NCBI RefSeq assembly: GCF_046054155.1
Contig: NZ_JBEQCT010000005.1
Span: forward strand, 186,001 to 250,000
Source of the DNA: Celerinatantimonas yamalensis
GTDB taxonomy: Bacteria > Pseudomonadota > Gammaproteobacteria > Enterobacterales > Celerinatantimonadaceae
Length of the DNA stretch: 64,000 bases
Reading direction: 5' to 3'
In this document: positions 57,152-64,000 of the stretch, in pieces
How positions within the stretch are numbered: the stretch's first letter is position 1
How the letters are laid out: the number at the start of each line of letters is the position of its first letter
Program-made: the position numbers and the translations under genes
Notes under the pieces: model-generated
What the model saw: the letters and a program-made list of their open reading frames with translations, nothing else
What the model was told of the DNA's origin: nothing
Database searches by the model: none

Positions 57152-57616
57152 ATGTTACAAGGGCAATTAGATAAGCTTGATTTAATCCAACCCATCGCGC
57201 CAAAGCTTGCGCAAATTTTACGTGAACTTTCAACGCAACTCGTCGCTGATGCGCCACTAGGGCGCTGTGACGTACGTGGGGAGCAGTTGTTTTATACTGT
57301 CTCGCTGGATACCACGGAGCCACAAACGCATCGGCGCTGTGAATTTCATCAAAGCTATTTAGACATTCAAGTCGTTTTAGATGGTGAAGAGCGCTATGGT
57401 TACGCGACGGTGCCACTGGTTGATATTGATGAGGATAAACTGCAAGCGTCTGATGTCGCCTTTGGTCAGCCTGTGAATGAGCGGTTCGTAACGTTGTCAT
57501 CGGGAGATTTTATTGTGTTCGCACCATATTGTCCCCATCGACCATTGGTCGCTGTAGATGCGCCGCAAAAAGTGAAAAAAGCAGTGATCAAAGTACACCG
57601 CTCACTACTTGATTAA
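57152..57616 (+). CDS. YhcH/YjgK/YiaL family protein
   Basis: Cupin-like DUF386 protein of 154 residues. The family motif FHQSYLDIQVVLDGEERYGY carries metal-binding His and Glu, and PYCPHRPLVAVDAP with KKAVIKVH contributes a further His. Relatives are tied to sialic acid and other sugar catabolism (mutarotase or anomerase-like); the substrate here is unknown. It lies 4 nt after the ligase-like gene and converges on the sugar ABC operon. Confidence 0.88.
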   Translation: MLQGQLDKLDLIQPIAPKLAQILRELSTQLVADAPLGRCDVRGEQLFYTVSLDTTEPQTHRRCEFHQSYLDIQVVLDGEERYGYATVPLVDIDEDKLQASDVAFGQPVNERFVTLSSGDFIVFAPYCPHRPLVAVDAPQKVKKAVIKVHRSLLD

Positions 57617-57681
57617 AACGCATGATCGTGTGTGATGAGCCCTCTTGCCAAGCAAAATCAATGGATGGTTTGGGGGACGTT

Positions 57682-58776
57682 TTAGTGAATAATAAGACGC
57701 TGTCCAGTCGTTGGGTCAAACAGTAGTATTCGCTCAGGGTCAACCATTAGGGCGAGTTGTTGGCCTACCTTTATGTCCGAATGAAGCGTCAATCTAGCTT
57801 TTATCTGCTGGTTTGCCCGCGTTACTGTGACTTCTTGATCAAAACCTAATTGCTCTATAAGTTCAACTAAGTAGTTACCCATGGGGTGTCGACTTGTGAT
57901 TTGGTTTTGACGGGCATCTTCTAAAAACTCGGGTCGGATCCCTACCAGTAGTTGTTCTGGGATACTGTCTAATTGCGACTCCCATGAGTGGGGGAGTGTG
58001 ATGCTGTACTGTTGGTCAAATACCAGATGATTTTTGCTGAGTTTTGCTGGCAGCAGATTAATCGCGGGTGAGCCAATAAAACTTGCAACAAATGTATTGG
58101 CAGGATAAAGATATAGCTCCATCGGGGAGCCAACTTGCTCTATTTTACCCTCTCGCATGACGATGACGCGATCGCCTAACGTCATTGCTTCGGTTTGATC
58201 ATGAGTGACATAAAGTGCTGTCATTTGATATTGGTGTTGTAATCTAGCTATTTCGCTGCGCATATGGTGGCGTAGTTTTGCATCTAAGTTAGATAAGGGC
58301 TCATCAAATAAGTATAACTTGGCATCACGTGCCAGCGCTCTGCCCATGGCAACCCGCTGACGTTGACCACCAGAGAGCTCTGCCGGTCGACGCTCTAAAT
58401 ACTCGTTTAATTGCAGTACTTGGCTAACATTTTTCAATTGTGTTTGGATGAATGAAGTGCTGGCGCCTGATTTTTTAAGGCCAAAGCAGATATTCTCGCG
58501 CACACTCATATGTGGGTAGAGTGCATAGTTTTGAAAAACCATTGCAATATTGCGAAGATGTGGGGGGCGTTGTTCCATCGCTTGTCCGTCAATCATTACT
58601 TGCCCATGACTGATGGATTCAAGTCCTGCCACCATTCGCAATGTAGTGCTCTTTCCACAGCCACTTGGGCCTACGAGGACGACAAATTCACCATTATCAA
58701 TGGTAAGATTAAAATCATCGACAACAGTGGTTTTGCCAAATTGTTTGCGTAAATGACTTAACTCAATATGACTCAT
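57682..58776 (-). CDS. Sugar ABC transporter ATP-binding protein (MalK/UgpC type)
   Basis: ATPase of a carbohydrate importer. Walker A GPSGCGKST, Q-loop FQNYALYPHM, signature LSGGQRQRVAMGRAL, Walker B LYLFDEPLSNLDAKLR, and H-loop YVTHDQTEAM. A C-terminal TOBE/OB domain at about 240-360 is of MalK type. 364 residues from the second ATG (GGGAG 4 nt away); an ATG one codon earlier also exists. Last gene of the operon SBP-permease-permease-ATPase. Confidence 0.92.
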   Translation of the reverse strand: MSHIELSHLRKQFGKTTVVDDFNLTIDNGEFVVLVGPSGCGKSTTLRMVAGLESISHGQVMIDGQAMEQRPPHLRNIAMVFQNYALYPHMSVRENICFGLKKSGASTSFIQTQLKNVSQVLQLNEYLERRPAELSGGQRQRVAMGRALARDAKLYLFDEPLSNLDAKLRHHMRSEIARLQHQYQMTALYVTHDQTEAMTLGDRVIVMREGKIEQVGSPMELYLYPANTFVASFIGSPAINLLPAKLSKNHLVFDQQYSITLPHSWESQLDSIPEQLLVGIRPEFLEDARQNQITSRHPMGNYLVELIEQLGFDQEVTVTRANQQIKARLTLHSDIKVGQQLALMVDPERILLFDPTTGQRLIIH

Positions 58777-58785
58777 CATGCTCCC

Positions 58786-59751
58786 TTACTCTTTGACGCC
58801 ACCATCGGTTAACCCGCGACTGAGGTGGCGGCTAGCTAACATAAAACAGATAATAACAGGGATGAGCGTGAGGACCGATGCGGCCATAATTCGTCCCCAA
58901 ATTGCATTCTTAGAGGTGAATAAGGACTGCAATGCTAATGGAATAGTCTGAAAATCCTGATACTGTCTTAAAAAGACCGACGCGAACAGGTACTCATTCC
59001 AAGCAATCACAAAGCAGTAGACAAATACAGTAAATAACATGGGTTTAGAAAGCGGCAAGATGATGACACGAAAGGCTTCAAATCGTGAACAGCCGTCGAT
59101 CATTGCGGCTTCTTCCAATGCGACCGAGATGGTGCGAAAGTAGTTTCCTAACATATACATTGCAACGGGTAGTGTCTGCACTAAGTAAATAAGTAAAATA
59201 CTCAATAGCGTGCCGGTTAGCGTGTGTGTTAAACCAACAGCAACACTCATTTGATATAATGGAACCATAAGCAGCACGCCACCAATCATATAGACAAATA
59301 GTACGCTGTTAGCAATCATGCTGCGTCCGACAAAGCGTAAGCGTGCTAAGGCGTAGGCTGCGCTAGCGGCGAATGCCGTAGAGAGTGTACTGGTGAGCAA
59401 GGCCAACAGTAAGCTGTTGAGCATATAACGACCGAAGGGGAAAATATCCTTGTCACGACTAAACTGTTGGCGAAGTTGTTGGCGCTGCACCTTGCTAAGT
59501 GCTGGATTATCCAGAAGCTGTTGGATACTCTGCGGAAGTTTTGTAGGGACTTTCGTTTTCAGACCCAGAAGCTCTTCATAGGCATCCCAGTGGATGACTT
59601 TAGGAATTAATGACGGATTGCCCCAATCAATGGGGTGTTTAAGTGATGTCGAGACGATTTGTGCAAATGGGAACAAACAAAAAACCAACAGGAGCGATAC
59701 CGCGCTATAGATACCTACTAACTGACCTAACCGTCGAGCGATAGTCTTCAT
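58786..59751 (-). CDS. Sugar ABC transporter permease (MalG type)
   Basis: Six-helix permease of 321 residues, with the ATPase-docking EAA loop EEAAMIDGCSRFEAFRVIIL near 210. After the first helix it has an unusually long, charged periplasmic stretch (residues about 55-105, rich in Gln/Lys), about 35 residues longer than typical MalG-like permeases. It follows the other permease by 4 nt and precedes the ATPase. Confidence 0.92.
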   Translation of the reverse strand: MKTIARRLGQLVGIYSAVSLLLVFCLFPFAQIVSTSLKHPIDWGNPSLIPKVIHWDAYEELLGLKTKVPTKLPQSIQQLLDNPALSKVQRQQLRQQFSRDKDIFPFGRYMLNSLLLALLTSTLSTAFAASAAYALARLRFVGRSMIANSVLFVYMIGGVLLMVPLYQMSVAVGLTHTLTGTLLSILLIYLVQTLPVAMYMLGNYFRTISVALEEAAMIDGCSRFEAFRVIILPLSKPMLFTVFVYCFVIAWNEYLFASVFLRQYQDFQTIPLALQSLFTSKNAIWGRIMAASVLTLIPVIICFMLASRHLSRGLTDGGVKE

Positions 59752-59755
59752 CTTG

Positions 59756-60616
59756 TCACCATTTTAGTATCTTCTTCACATAGAGCCAGATTAATCCCGT
59801 CAGGACCAACAGCTGGAGCATTGAGACGCTTGCCGCTAGCCCTTGATCTATGATCCCAGTAAAAGCGTGATAGTAGGTAAAAATAGGCAAAGTCTGCACG
59901 TTAGGAGCGAGTAGAAAAACGTCCTCAAAGCGGTTTAAATTCCAGATCATGCGCAGTAATACAACAGTTGCCAATACGAAGCGAAGCTGCGGTAAGGTAA
60001 CATGAATAAAGCGGTACCAAGCATTACAGCCATCTATCGCGGCGGCTTCATAAAGGCTTTTCGGGATGCTTTGTAATCGCGCGAGCAGCAGTAGATAGGC
60101 AATGGGAAAATGTTTCCAAATATCAAATAAAATGACAACGGCAAGTGCACTTTGAGGGTCGCCAATCAGGTTGTAACGCATTGTTGACCAGTGCAAAATA
60201 TCGACCACGATGTGATTATAGATCCCATTGACTGGATCAAAAATAAACTGCCAGCCAAACACGACTGAAATGACCGGTGCAAAATAAGGCAGCAAGATCA
60301 ACATTCGCACCAAACTGCGCCCATAAAATGGCTCATTTAGTAGTAAGGCTACGGCAAGTCCCAGTAACGTTGTTCCTGCAACAGAGCCGATGAGGTAAAG
60401 TGTCGATACCCCAATTGAATGATAGAAGTTGTGGTCGCCCAGTAGTGTTTGGTAGTTGACTAACCCAACAAAATGTTTAGTCCCATTTAGTTGTACATCA
60501 AAAAAACTAAGATACCCATTAAATAGAATTGGATAAATGACCAGTAGCCCGATTAGGCCGACAGCTGGTAAAACCATCTTCCAAGCCAGAGACTGCTGTG
60601 AATAGTGATCCATCAT
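59756..60616 (-). CDS. Sugar ABC transporter permease (UgpA/MalF type)
   Basis: 286 residues, six helices, with EAA loop YEAAAIDGCNAWYRFIHVTL near 195. The start ATG overlaps the stop of the binding-protein gene (ATGA). Family CUT1, which imports oligosaccharides or glycerol phosphates. Confidence 0.92.
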   Translation of the reverse strand: MMDHYSQQSLAWKMVLPAVGLIGLLVIYPILFNGYLSFFDVQLNGTKHFVGLVNYQTLLGDHNFYHSIGVSTLYLIGSVAGTTLLGLAVALLLNEPFYGRSLVRMLILLPYFAPVISVVFGWQFIFDPVNGIYNHIVVDILHWSTMRYNLIGDPQSALAVVILFDIWKHFPIAYLLLLARLQSIPKSLYEAAAIDGCNAWYRFIHVTLPQLRFVLATVVLLRMIWNLNRFEDVFLLAPNVQTLPIFTYYHAFTGIIDQGLAASVSMLQLLVLTGLIWLYVKKILKW

Positions 60617-61983
60617 TTGTTTTGCGCTTGACGCAATAATTGTTGTATCTGCGTGGTAGCAATATCCAGTGATTGCTTCGCTGGCATCTTCTCGATGGTC
60701 GTGCGATAGATCATTTTAGGAATGATCTGTTTGGCGAAGATGGTGCCTGATACAGGGATGGTTTTGCCATCAACAAGCGAAAAGGATCGAATATGAGACA
60801 ACCCACCGAGTATTTGTGTCAATTGCTGGGGGTCATAAAGCTTCATAACTCCGTTCGGATCATTGAGAAACGATGCTTGATTGGCGATCCCCTGCAAAAC
60901 AGGGTTCATTCCTCCTGGCGCCATGTGTAAAAAAGTGATGTAGCTCGCTGGTTGGTAGAGAAATTGGATAAATTGACGCGTTGCTGCGGCTTGTTGCGGC
61001 GTTGTTTTTAAAGCCACTAACCCTGACAATGTGCCATAAGAGGCCGCTGAACGATGATTGATGGTGGCGATAAACCCTGTGTTTTTTACTAAAGTTGGAT
61101 CAAAACTACCCCCTCTAAGATCTTTGAAATGATCGGCACTAAGAGAGTTTTTAGCCACTTCAGCTAGCGCTAGGTCATCCATGATAAAGGTCGAGTAGAA
61201 AAACATACCCAATTTACCTTGTAGATAGTAGTCTCGGGCTCGCCAAGTTTGTGGCCCTGGCGGCGTATAAGCGGCTAATTGACGGTAAAACTTCAGTGTC
61301 TCGAGCATTGCTGGGCTATTAAAGACGAGTTGCCCCTTACTATTAAACTCTTGAGCGTTATTCGACAATGCTAGTTGGGTAAACACCTGCTCAGCATAGC
61401 TGTCAATTTTAGTCCCAACTAAAATCCCATAACGATTATCCTGCGGACGATTGAGTGCTTTGGCAGCGGCTAAAATATGTTGCCAATTATCAGGCGCGGC
61501 CAAATGGTGTTCTTTAAACCAATCTTTGCGATACCAGATCCCTTGTACCCAGCCATGAAACGGAATGCCAAATTGTTGCCGATGCCTGCCCTGCAACATG
61601 GTTACAACACCGGGTAAAAAACGTTTAAGACCAATTTGTTGCACAGACTGCTGCATGCTTTGGGTATCGCTGATCCCTTGTTGGCCGATTGCCATGATAA
61701 TTTCAGAATTGACTTCAATCACTTGTGGCAGCGTCTTTGAAGCGCTTGCTGCGGCAAGTTGTTGTGCCATTTCATTTTCATCGACGGGAACGACGTGAAT
61801 CGTTATGTTGGGGTGCAGAGCACTAAAGGTGCTGGTAAGTAGATGGATCGTATTTAAACGATCCGTTTGGGTTTGCGCTGTCCAAAATTCAATCGTAGTT
61901 GCTTGGGCGCTCATACTAGTTAGTGCTAGCAGCAAAATGAGCGAAGAAATACCACGGCAAACCATCGATAAAAAATATCGCAT
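60613..61983 (-). CDS. Extracellular solute-binding protein of a sugar ABC transporter
   Basis: Periplasmic family-1 binding protein. Sec signal peptide with cleavage near SAQA-TT (residue 28). The mature part starts IEFWTAQTQTDRLNTIHLLT, a CUT1-type N-terminus. 456 residues, larger than MalE-like proteins and nearer UgpB. No glycosidase or regulator is in the operon, so the sugar is unknown. First gene of the four-gene import operon. Confidence 0.92.
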   Translation of the reverse strand: MRYFLSMVCRGISSLILLLALTSMSAQATTIEFWTAQTQTDRLNTIHLLTSTFSALHPNITIHVVPVDENEMAQQLAAASASKTLPQVIEVNSEIIMAIGQQGISDTQSMQQSVQQIGLKRFLPGVVTMLQGRHRQQFGIPFHGWVQGIWYRKDWFKEHHLAAPDNWQHILAAAKALNRPQDNRYGILVGTKIDSYAEQVFTQLALSNNAQEFNSKGQLVFNSPAMLETLKFYRQLAAYTPPGPQTWRARDYYLQGKLGMFFYSTFIMDDLALAEVAKNSLSADHFKDLRGGSFDPTLVKNTGFIATINHRSAASYGTLSGLVALKTTPQQAAATRQFIQFLYQPASYITFLHMAPGGMNPVLQGIANQASFLNDPNGVMKLYDPQQLTQILGGLSHIRSFSLVDGKTIPVSGTIFAKQIIPKMIYRTTIEKMPAKQSLDIATTQIQQLLRQAQNK

Positions 61984-62199
61984 CAGCTATCCTCCATGAA
62001 TGGCTTACAGCGACTAAATTGAAAGCTTCATTTAATCAAGCGCACATTAGTAATCTCTAAACGTTAGCGAAGAAAATGGGATCATTCGATAAAGATGGTT
62101 AAAAAATATTCTTTTTTGTGATGAGATTTAAGGTTGTAGATAAAATGAAGTGGATAAAAACAATGTGGCCTTACTATTGCTTCTTTCTTAAAAATAAAC
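61984..62199. other. Upstream region of the sugar ABC operon
   Basis: About 215 AT-rich bp between the binding-protein gene and the GcvB terminator; it should hold the operon promoter. No clear operator was recognised. Confidence 0.4.
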
Positions 62200-62426
62200 A
62201 AAAAAAAGCTAAGCCATAGGCTTAGCCAAGAAGCGATTTGACAGACAAGTCAAATGTACAGGATTTCAGTCGGCAAAAAACCGACTAATGCAAACACAAC
62301 ATCGCAACCAAGTAACCATTTCGTAAAATGGCCGGGCATTTCCGTAAAGCAGATGGAGCTCTGCTTCATGGTTGAGCCCCCGTTTGGTGCAGGTGCACTA
62401 TATGAGTTCGCTGGATTGACGGCAAC
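62200..62426 (-). ncRNA. gcvB: GcvB small RNA
   Basis: Hfq-dependent sRNA that represses amino acid and peptide transporter mRNAs. On the minus strand, a TATAAT -10 (62433-62438) starts a transcript near 62426, divergent from gcvA as in E. coli. The G/U-rich R1 core GGTTGCGATGTTGTGTTTGC lies at 62290-62309. A mid hairpin AGTCGG-T6-GCCGACT is at 62268-62286. The conserved 3' element CCTGTACATTT...TTGTCTGT is at about 62241-62262. A terminator GCTAAGCC / GGCTTAGC plus T8 ends at about 62200. The R1 region lacks the extra TTGTTGTG of E. coli. About 227 nt. Confidence 0.9.
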
Positions 62427-62481
62427 AGATAAATTATAATCCAGAAAGATTAGAAATTTTTATCCGTTAACAGGTTGTTAA

Positions 62482-63396
62482 ATGGCTCGTCGTTTACCAC
62501 CGCTCAATGCTTTAAAAGCTTTTGAAGCGGCTGCAAGGCATTTGAGTTTTACGCGCGCTGCCGAAGAGTTATTTGTGACTCAAGCAGCAGTCAGTCACCA
62601 AATTAAAGGGTTAGAAGAGTATCTTGGGCTTAAGTTGTTTCGTCGTAAGAATCGCTCATTACTCTTAACCGAAGAAGGACAAAGTTATTTCTTAGATATC
62701 AAAGATATTTTCAGTTCGCTCAGCGAGGCGACCGATCGGCTGCTTGCGCGAGGCGAAAAAGGCGCCATTTCTGTGAGTTTGCAACCAAGTTTTGCGATCC
62801 AATGGTTAGTGCCTCGATTATCTCAATTTAGTCAGCTTCATCCTGATATCGATGTGCGCATTAAGGCATTGGATATGAATGAGGGCTCATTAACTGATGA
62901 TGTCGATGTGGCTGTCTATTACGGACGGGGGAACTGGAGTGGATTGCGAGCTGATAAACTTCATACTGAATATCTGATCCCTGTTTGTTCTCCGCTGTTG
63001 CTCAATGGAGACAAACCTTTAAGCCAGCCTGATGACCTGCGCTATCATACTTTATTGCATGATTCCTCTCGGCATGATTGGAAGGCTTGGTTTAAGCAGG
63101 TGGGGGTCAAGGTCGATGTTAATCAAGGGCCTATCTTCTCGCATTCCACCATGGTGCTTCAAGCGGCGATCTACGGTCAAGGGGTGGCACTTGGGCATTC
63201 AGTGTTAGCAAAACCTGAGATCGAAGCCGGACGTTTGGTCTGTCCATTTGAGCAGGTCTTGATGAGTCAAAATGCCTATTATTTGGTGTGCCATCCATCG
63301 CAAGCTGAACAGGGTAAAATCGTAGCGTTTCGTGAATGGATGATCCAGTTAGTTCAAGAGGAGCAGCGGGAGTTTGGTGCTGATGTCGTCGATTAA
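62482..63396 (+). CDS. gcvA: Glycine cleavage system regulator GcvA
   Basis: LysR regulator that activates gcvTHP with glycine and also drives gcvB. Start MARRLPPLNALKAFEAAARH and SFTRAAEELFVTQAAVSHQI are almost those of E. coli GcvA; the effector domain follows from about 90. 304 residues. Divergent from gcvB, the usual arrangement, so GcvA probably binds the 55-bp gap. Its stop overlaps the next gene. Confidence 0.95.
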   Translation: MARRLPPLNALKAFEAAARHLSFTRAAEELFVTQAAVSHQIKGLEEYLGLKLFRRKNRSLLLTEEGQSYFLDIKDIFSSLSEATDRLLARGEKGAISVSLQPSFAIQWLVPRLSQFSQLHPDIDVRIKALDMNEGSLTDDVDVAVYYGRGNWSGLRADKLHTEYLIPVCSPLLLNGDKPLSQPDDLRYHTLLHDSSRHDWKAWFKQVGVKVDVNQGPIFSHSTMVLQAAIYGQGVALGHSVLAKPEIEAGRLVCPFEQVLMSQNAYYLVCHPSQAEQGKIVAFREWMIQLVQEEQREFGADVVD

Positions 63397-64000
63397 TGAG
63401 TTGACTCAGTTTGATGGTCCTTCTGATGCGCCACTACTGATATTAGCGCATGGCGCAGGGGCTGGTATGGCGCATGAATTTTTTAACCAGCTAGTCGTTT
63501 TGCTCAGTGATGAGTTGGCAATTCTGCGTTTTAATTTTCCTTATATGCAGCGAATACTGGCTGAAAATAAGCGGCGAGTGCCGGATCGTCTGCCTACTTT
63601 AATCGCTGCCTATCAGGCTATTATTCCAAGCTGGCCTGCACCGGTTTTTATTGGCGGTAAGTCGATGGGTGGGCGAGTTGCCAGTCATGTCGCGTTAACT
63701 CGGCAAGATATTGCGGGCGTGGTGGCCTTAGGGTTTCCTTTTCACCCACCGGGCAAACCGGAACGCTCAAAAGGTGAGCATTTGCAGCAGTTAACTCAGC
63801 CTTTGCTGGTGTTGCAAGGTGAGCGTGATCCATTTGGCTGTTTGGATGAACAATCACAGCTGCAGCTTCCTGACACGGCTCGACTCGTGTGGGTCAAAGA
63901 TGGTGACCATAGCTTTAAACCGCGGAGCAAAAGCGGGGTTACCCTTGCGCATAATATGCAGTTGGCCGCGGATCAAATTAAGGATTTTGTTCAATGTTAT
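63383..64000 (+). CDS. Alpha/beta hydrolase of the KANL3/Tex30 type, cut by the window end
   Basis: An open frame from ATG 63383 runs to the end of the window without a stop, so it is partial at the 3' end. Oxyanion region LILAHGAGAGM, nucleophile elbow GGKSMGGRVASHVAL, LVLQGERDPFG with the acid Asp, and DGDHSFKP with the catalytic His make a complete triad. It overlaps the end of gcvA by 14 nt, with GGGAG upstream, so it is translated from the gcvA mRNA. The substrate is unknown. Confidence 0.85.
   Translation, partial: MSSINELTQFDGPSDAPLLILAHGAGAGMAHEFFNQLVVLLSDELAILRFNFPYMQRILAENKRRVPDRLPTLIAAYQAIIPSWPAPVFIGGKSMGGRVASHVALTRQDIAGVVALGFPFHPPGKPERSKGEHLQQLTQPLLVLQGERDPFGCLDEQSQLQLPDTARLVWVKDGDHSFKPRSKSGVTLAHNMQLAADQIKDFVQCY

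Noticed and set aside
62254..62439. 61-codon plus-strand ORF upstream of gcvA
   Set aside because: It lies antisense to the GcvB sRNA and its sequence is explained by that RNA; it shows no protein features.

Overview
The window is a stretch of chromosomal DNA from a gammaproteobacterium. The gene orders nlpD-rpoS/mutS, recA-recX-alaS-lysC-csrA-tRNA-Ser-tRNA-Arg, gshA-luxS-corB-ypjD-ffh and yggS-proC-yggT-rdgB-hemW-trmB, mutY-yggX-mltC are those of the Vibrio/Aeromonas/Alteromonas side of the class. Moderate GC, a luxS gene, a GcvA/GcvB pair and an E. coli-like pheL-pheA attenuator agree. A Celerinatantimonas-like lineage is possible, but this is a guess from gene content. No phage, insertion sequence, CRISPR array or defence island was seen.

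Layout. Positions 1-12.5 kb hold stress and information genes (nlpD, rpoS, mutS, recA, recX, alaS, lysC, csrA). The mutS-recA gap carries a frameshifted bile-acid-symporter-family gene and a second, smaller decayed ORF. Positions 12.9-13.5 kb hold one tRNA-Ser(GCU) and four identical tRNA-Arg(ACG) genes. A small two-helix membrane protein gene follows, too short for usual ORF cut-offs. Positions 13.9-21.5 kb hold yqaB, gshA, a lytic-transglycosylase-like lipoprotein gene, luxS, corB, ypjD and ffh. Positions 21.9-26.6 kb are accessory: a DMT exporter divergent from a LysR regulator, a DUF502 protein and a pyruvate/indolepyruvate decarboxylase. Positions 27-31.7 kb form an aromatic amino acid block on the minus strand: pheL attenuator, a three-domain PheA, an AsnC/Lrp regulator, a YitT protein and TyrB, with the decarboxylase downstream. 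Positions 31.7-53.8 kb are mostly housekeeping (raiA, a GGDEF-EAL protein, slt, pdxH, yeeZ-ltaE-yciA, cinA, mltC, yggX, mutY, decR/cyuA, trmB, hemW, rdgB, maeA, yggT, proC, yggS, yaaA). Positions 53.9-64 kb hold cfa, a long AT-rich regulatory gap with a 29-bp palindrome and three 11-bp iterons, an O-antigen-ligase-like gene, a YhcH-family gene, a sugar ABC importer operon, the GcvB sRNA divergent from gcvA, and a hydrolase gene cut by the window end.

The most unusual item is PheA (29459-31468). Chorismate mutase and prephenate dehydratase-ACT are followed by a complete type-I-beta DAHP-synthase-like domain. In that domain all four expected metal ligands and several substrate-binding residues are replaced, so it looks like a dead enzyme kept for another role, perhaps regulatory. 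Transcription of the gene is set by a Phe-codon-rich leader peptide with a clear terminator/antiterminator. Other points worth a look are an in-frame internal start in lysC, [12 protein letters not shown] repeats at the RecA C-terminus, the unannotated 55-residue membrane protein and the operator-like elements near 55.5 kb.
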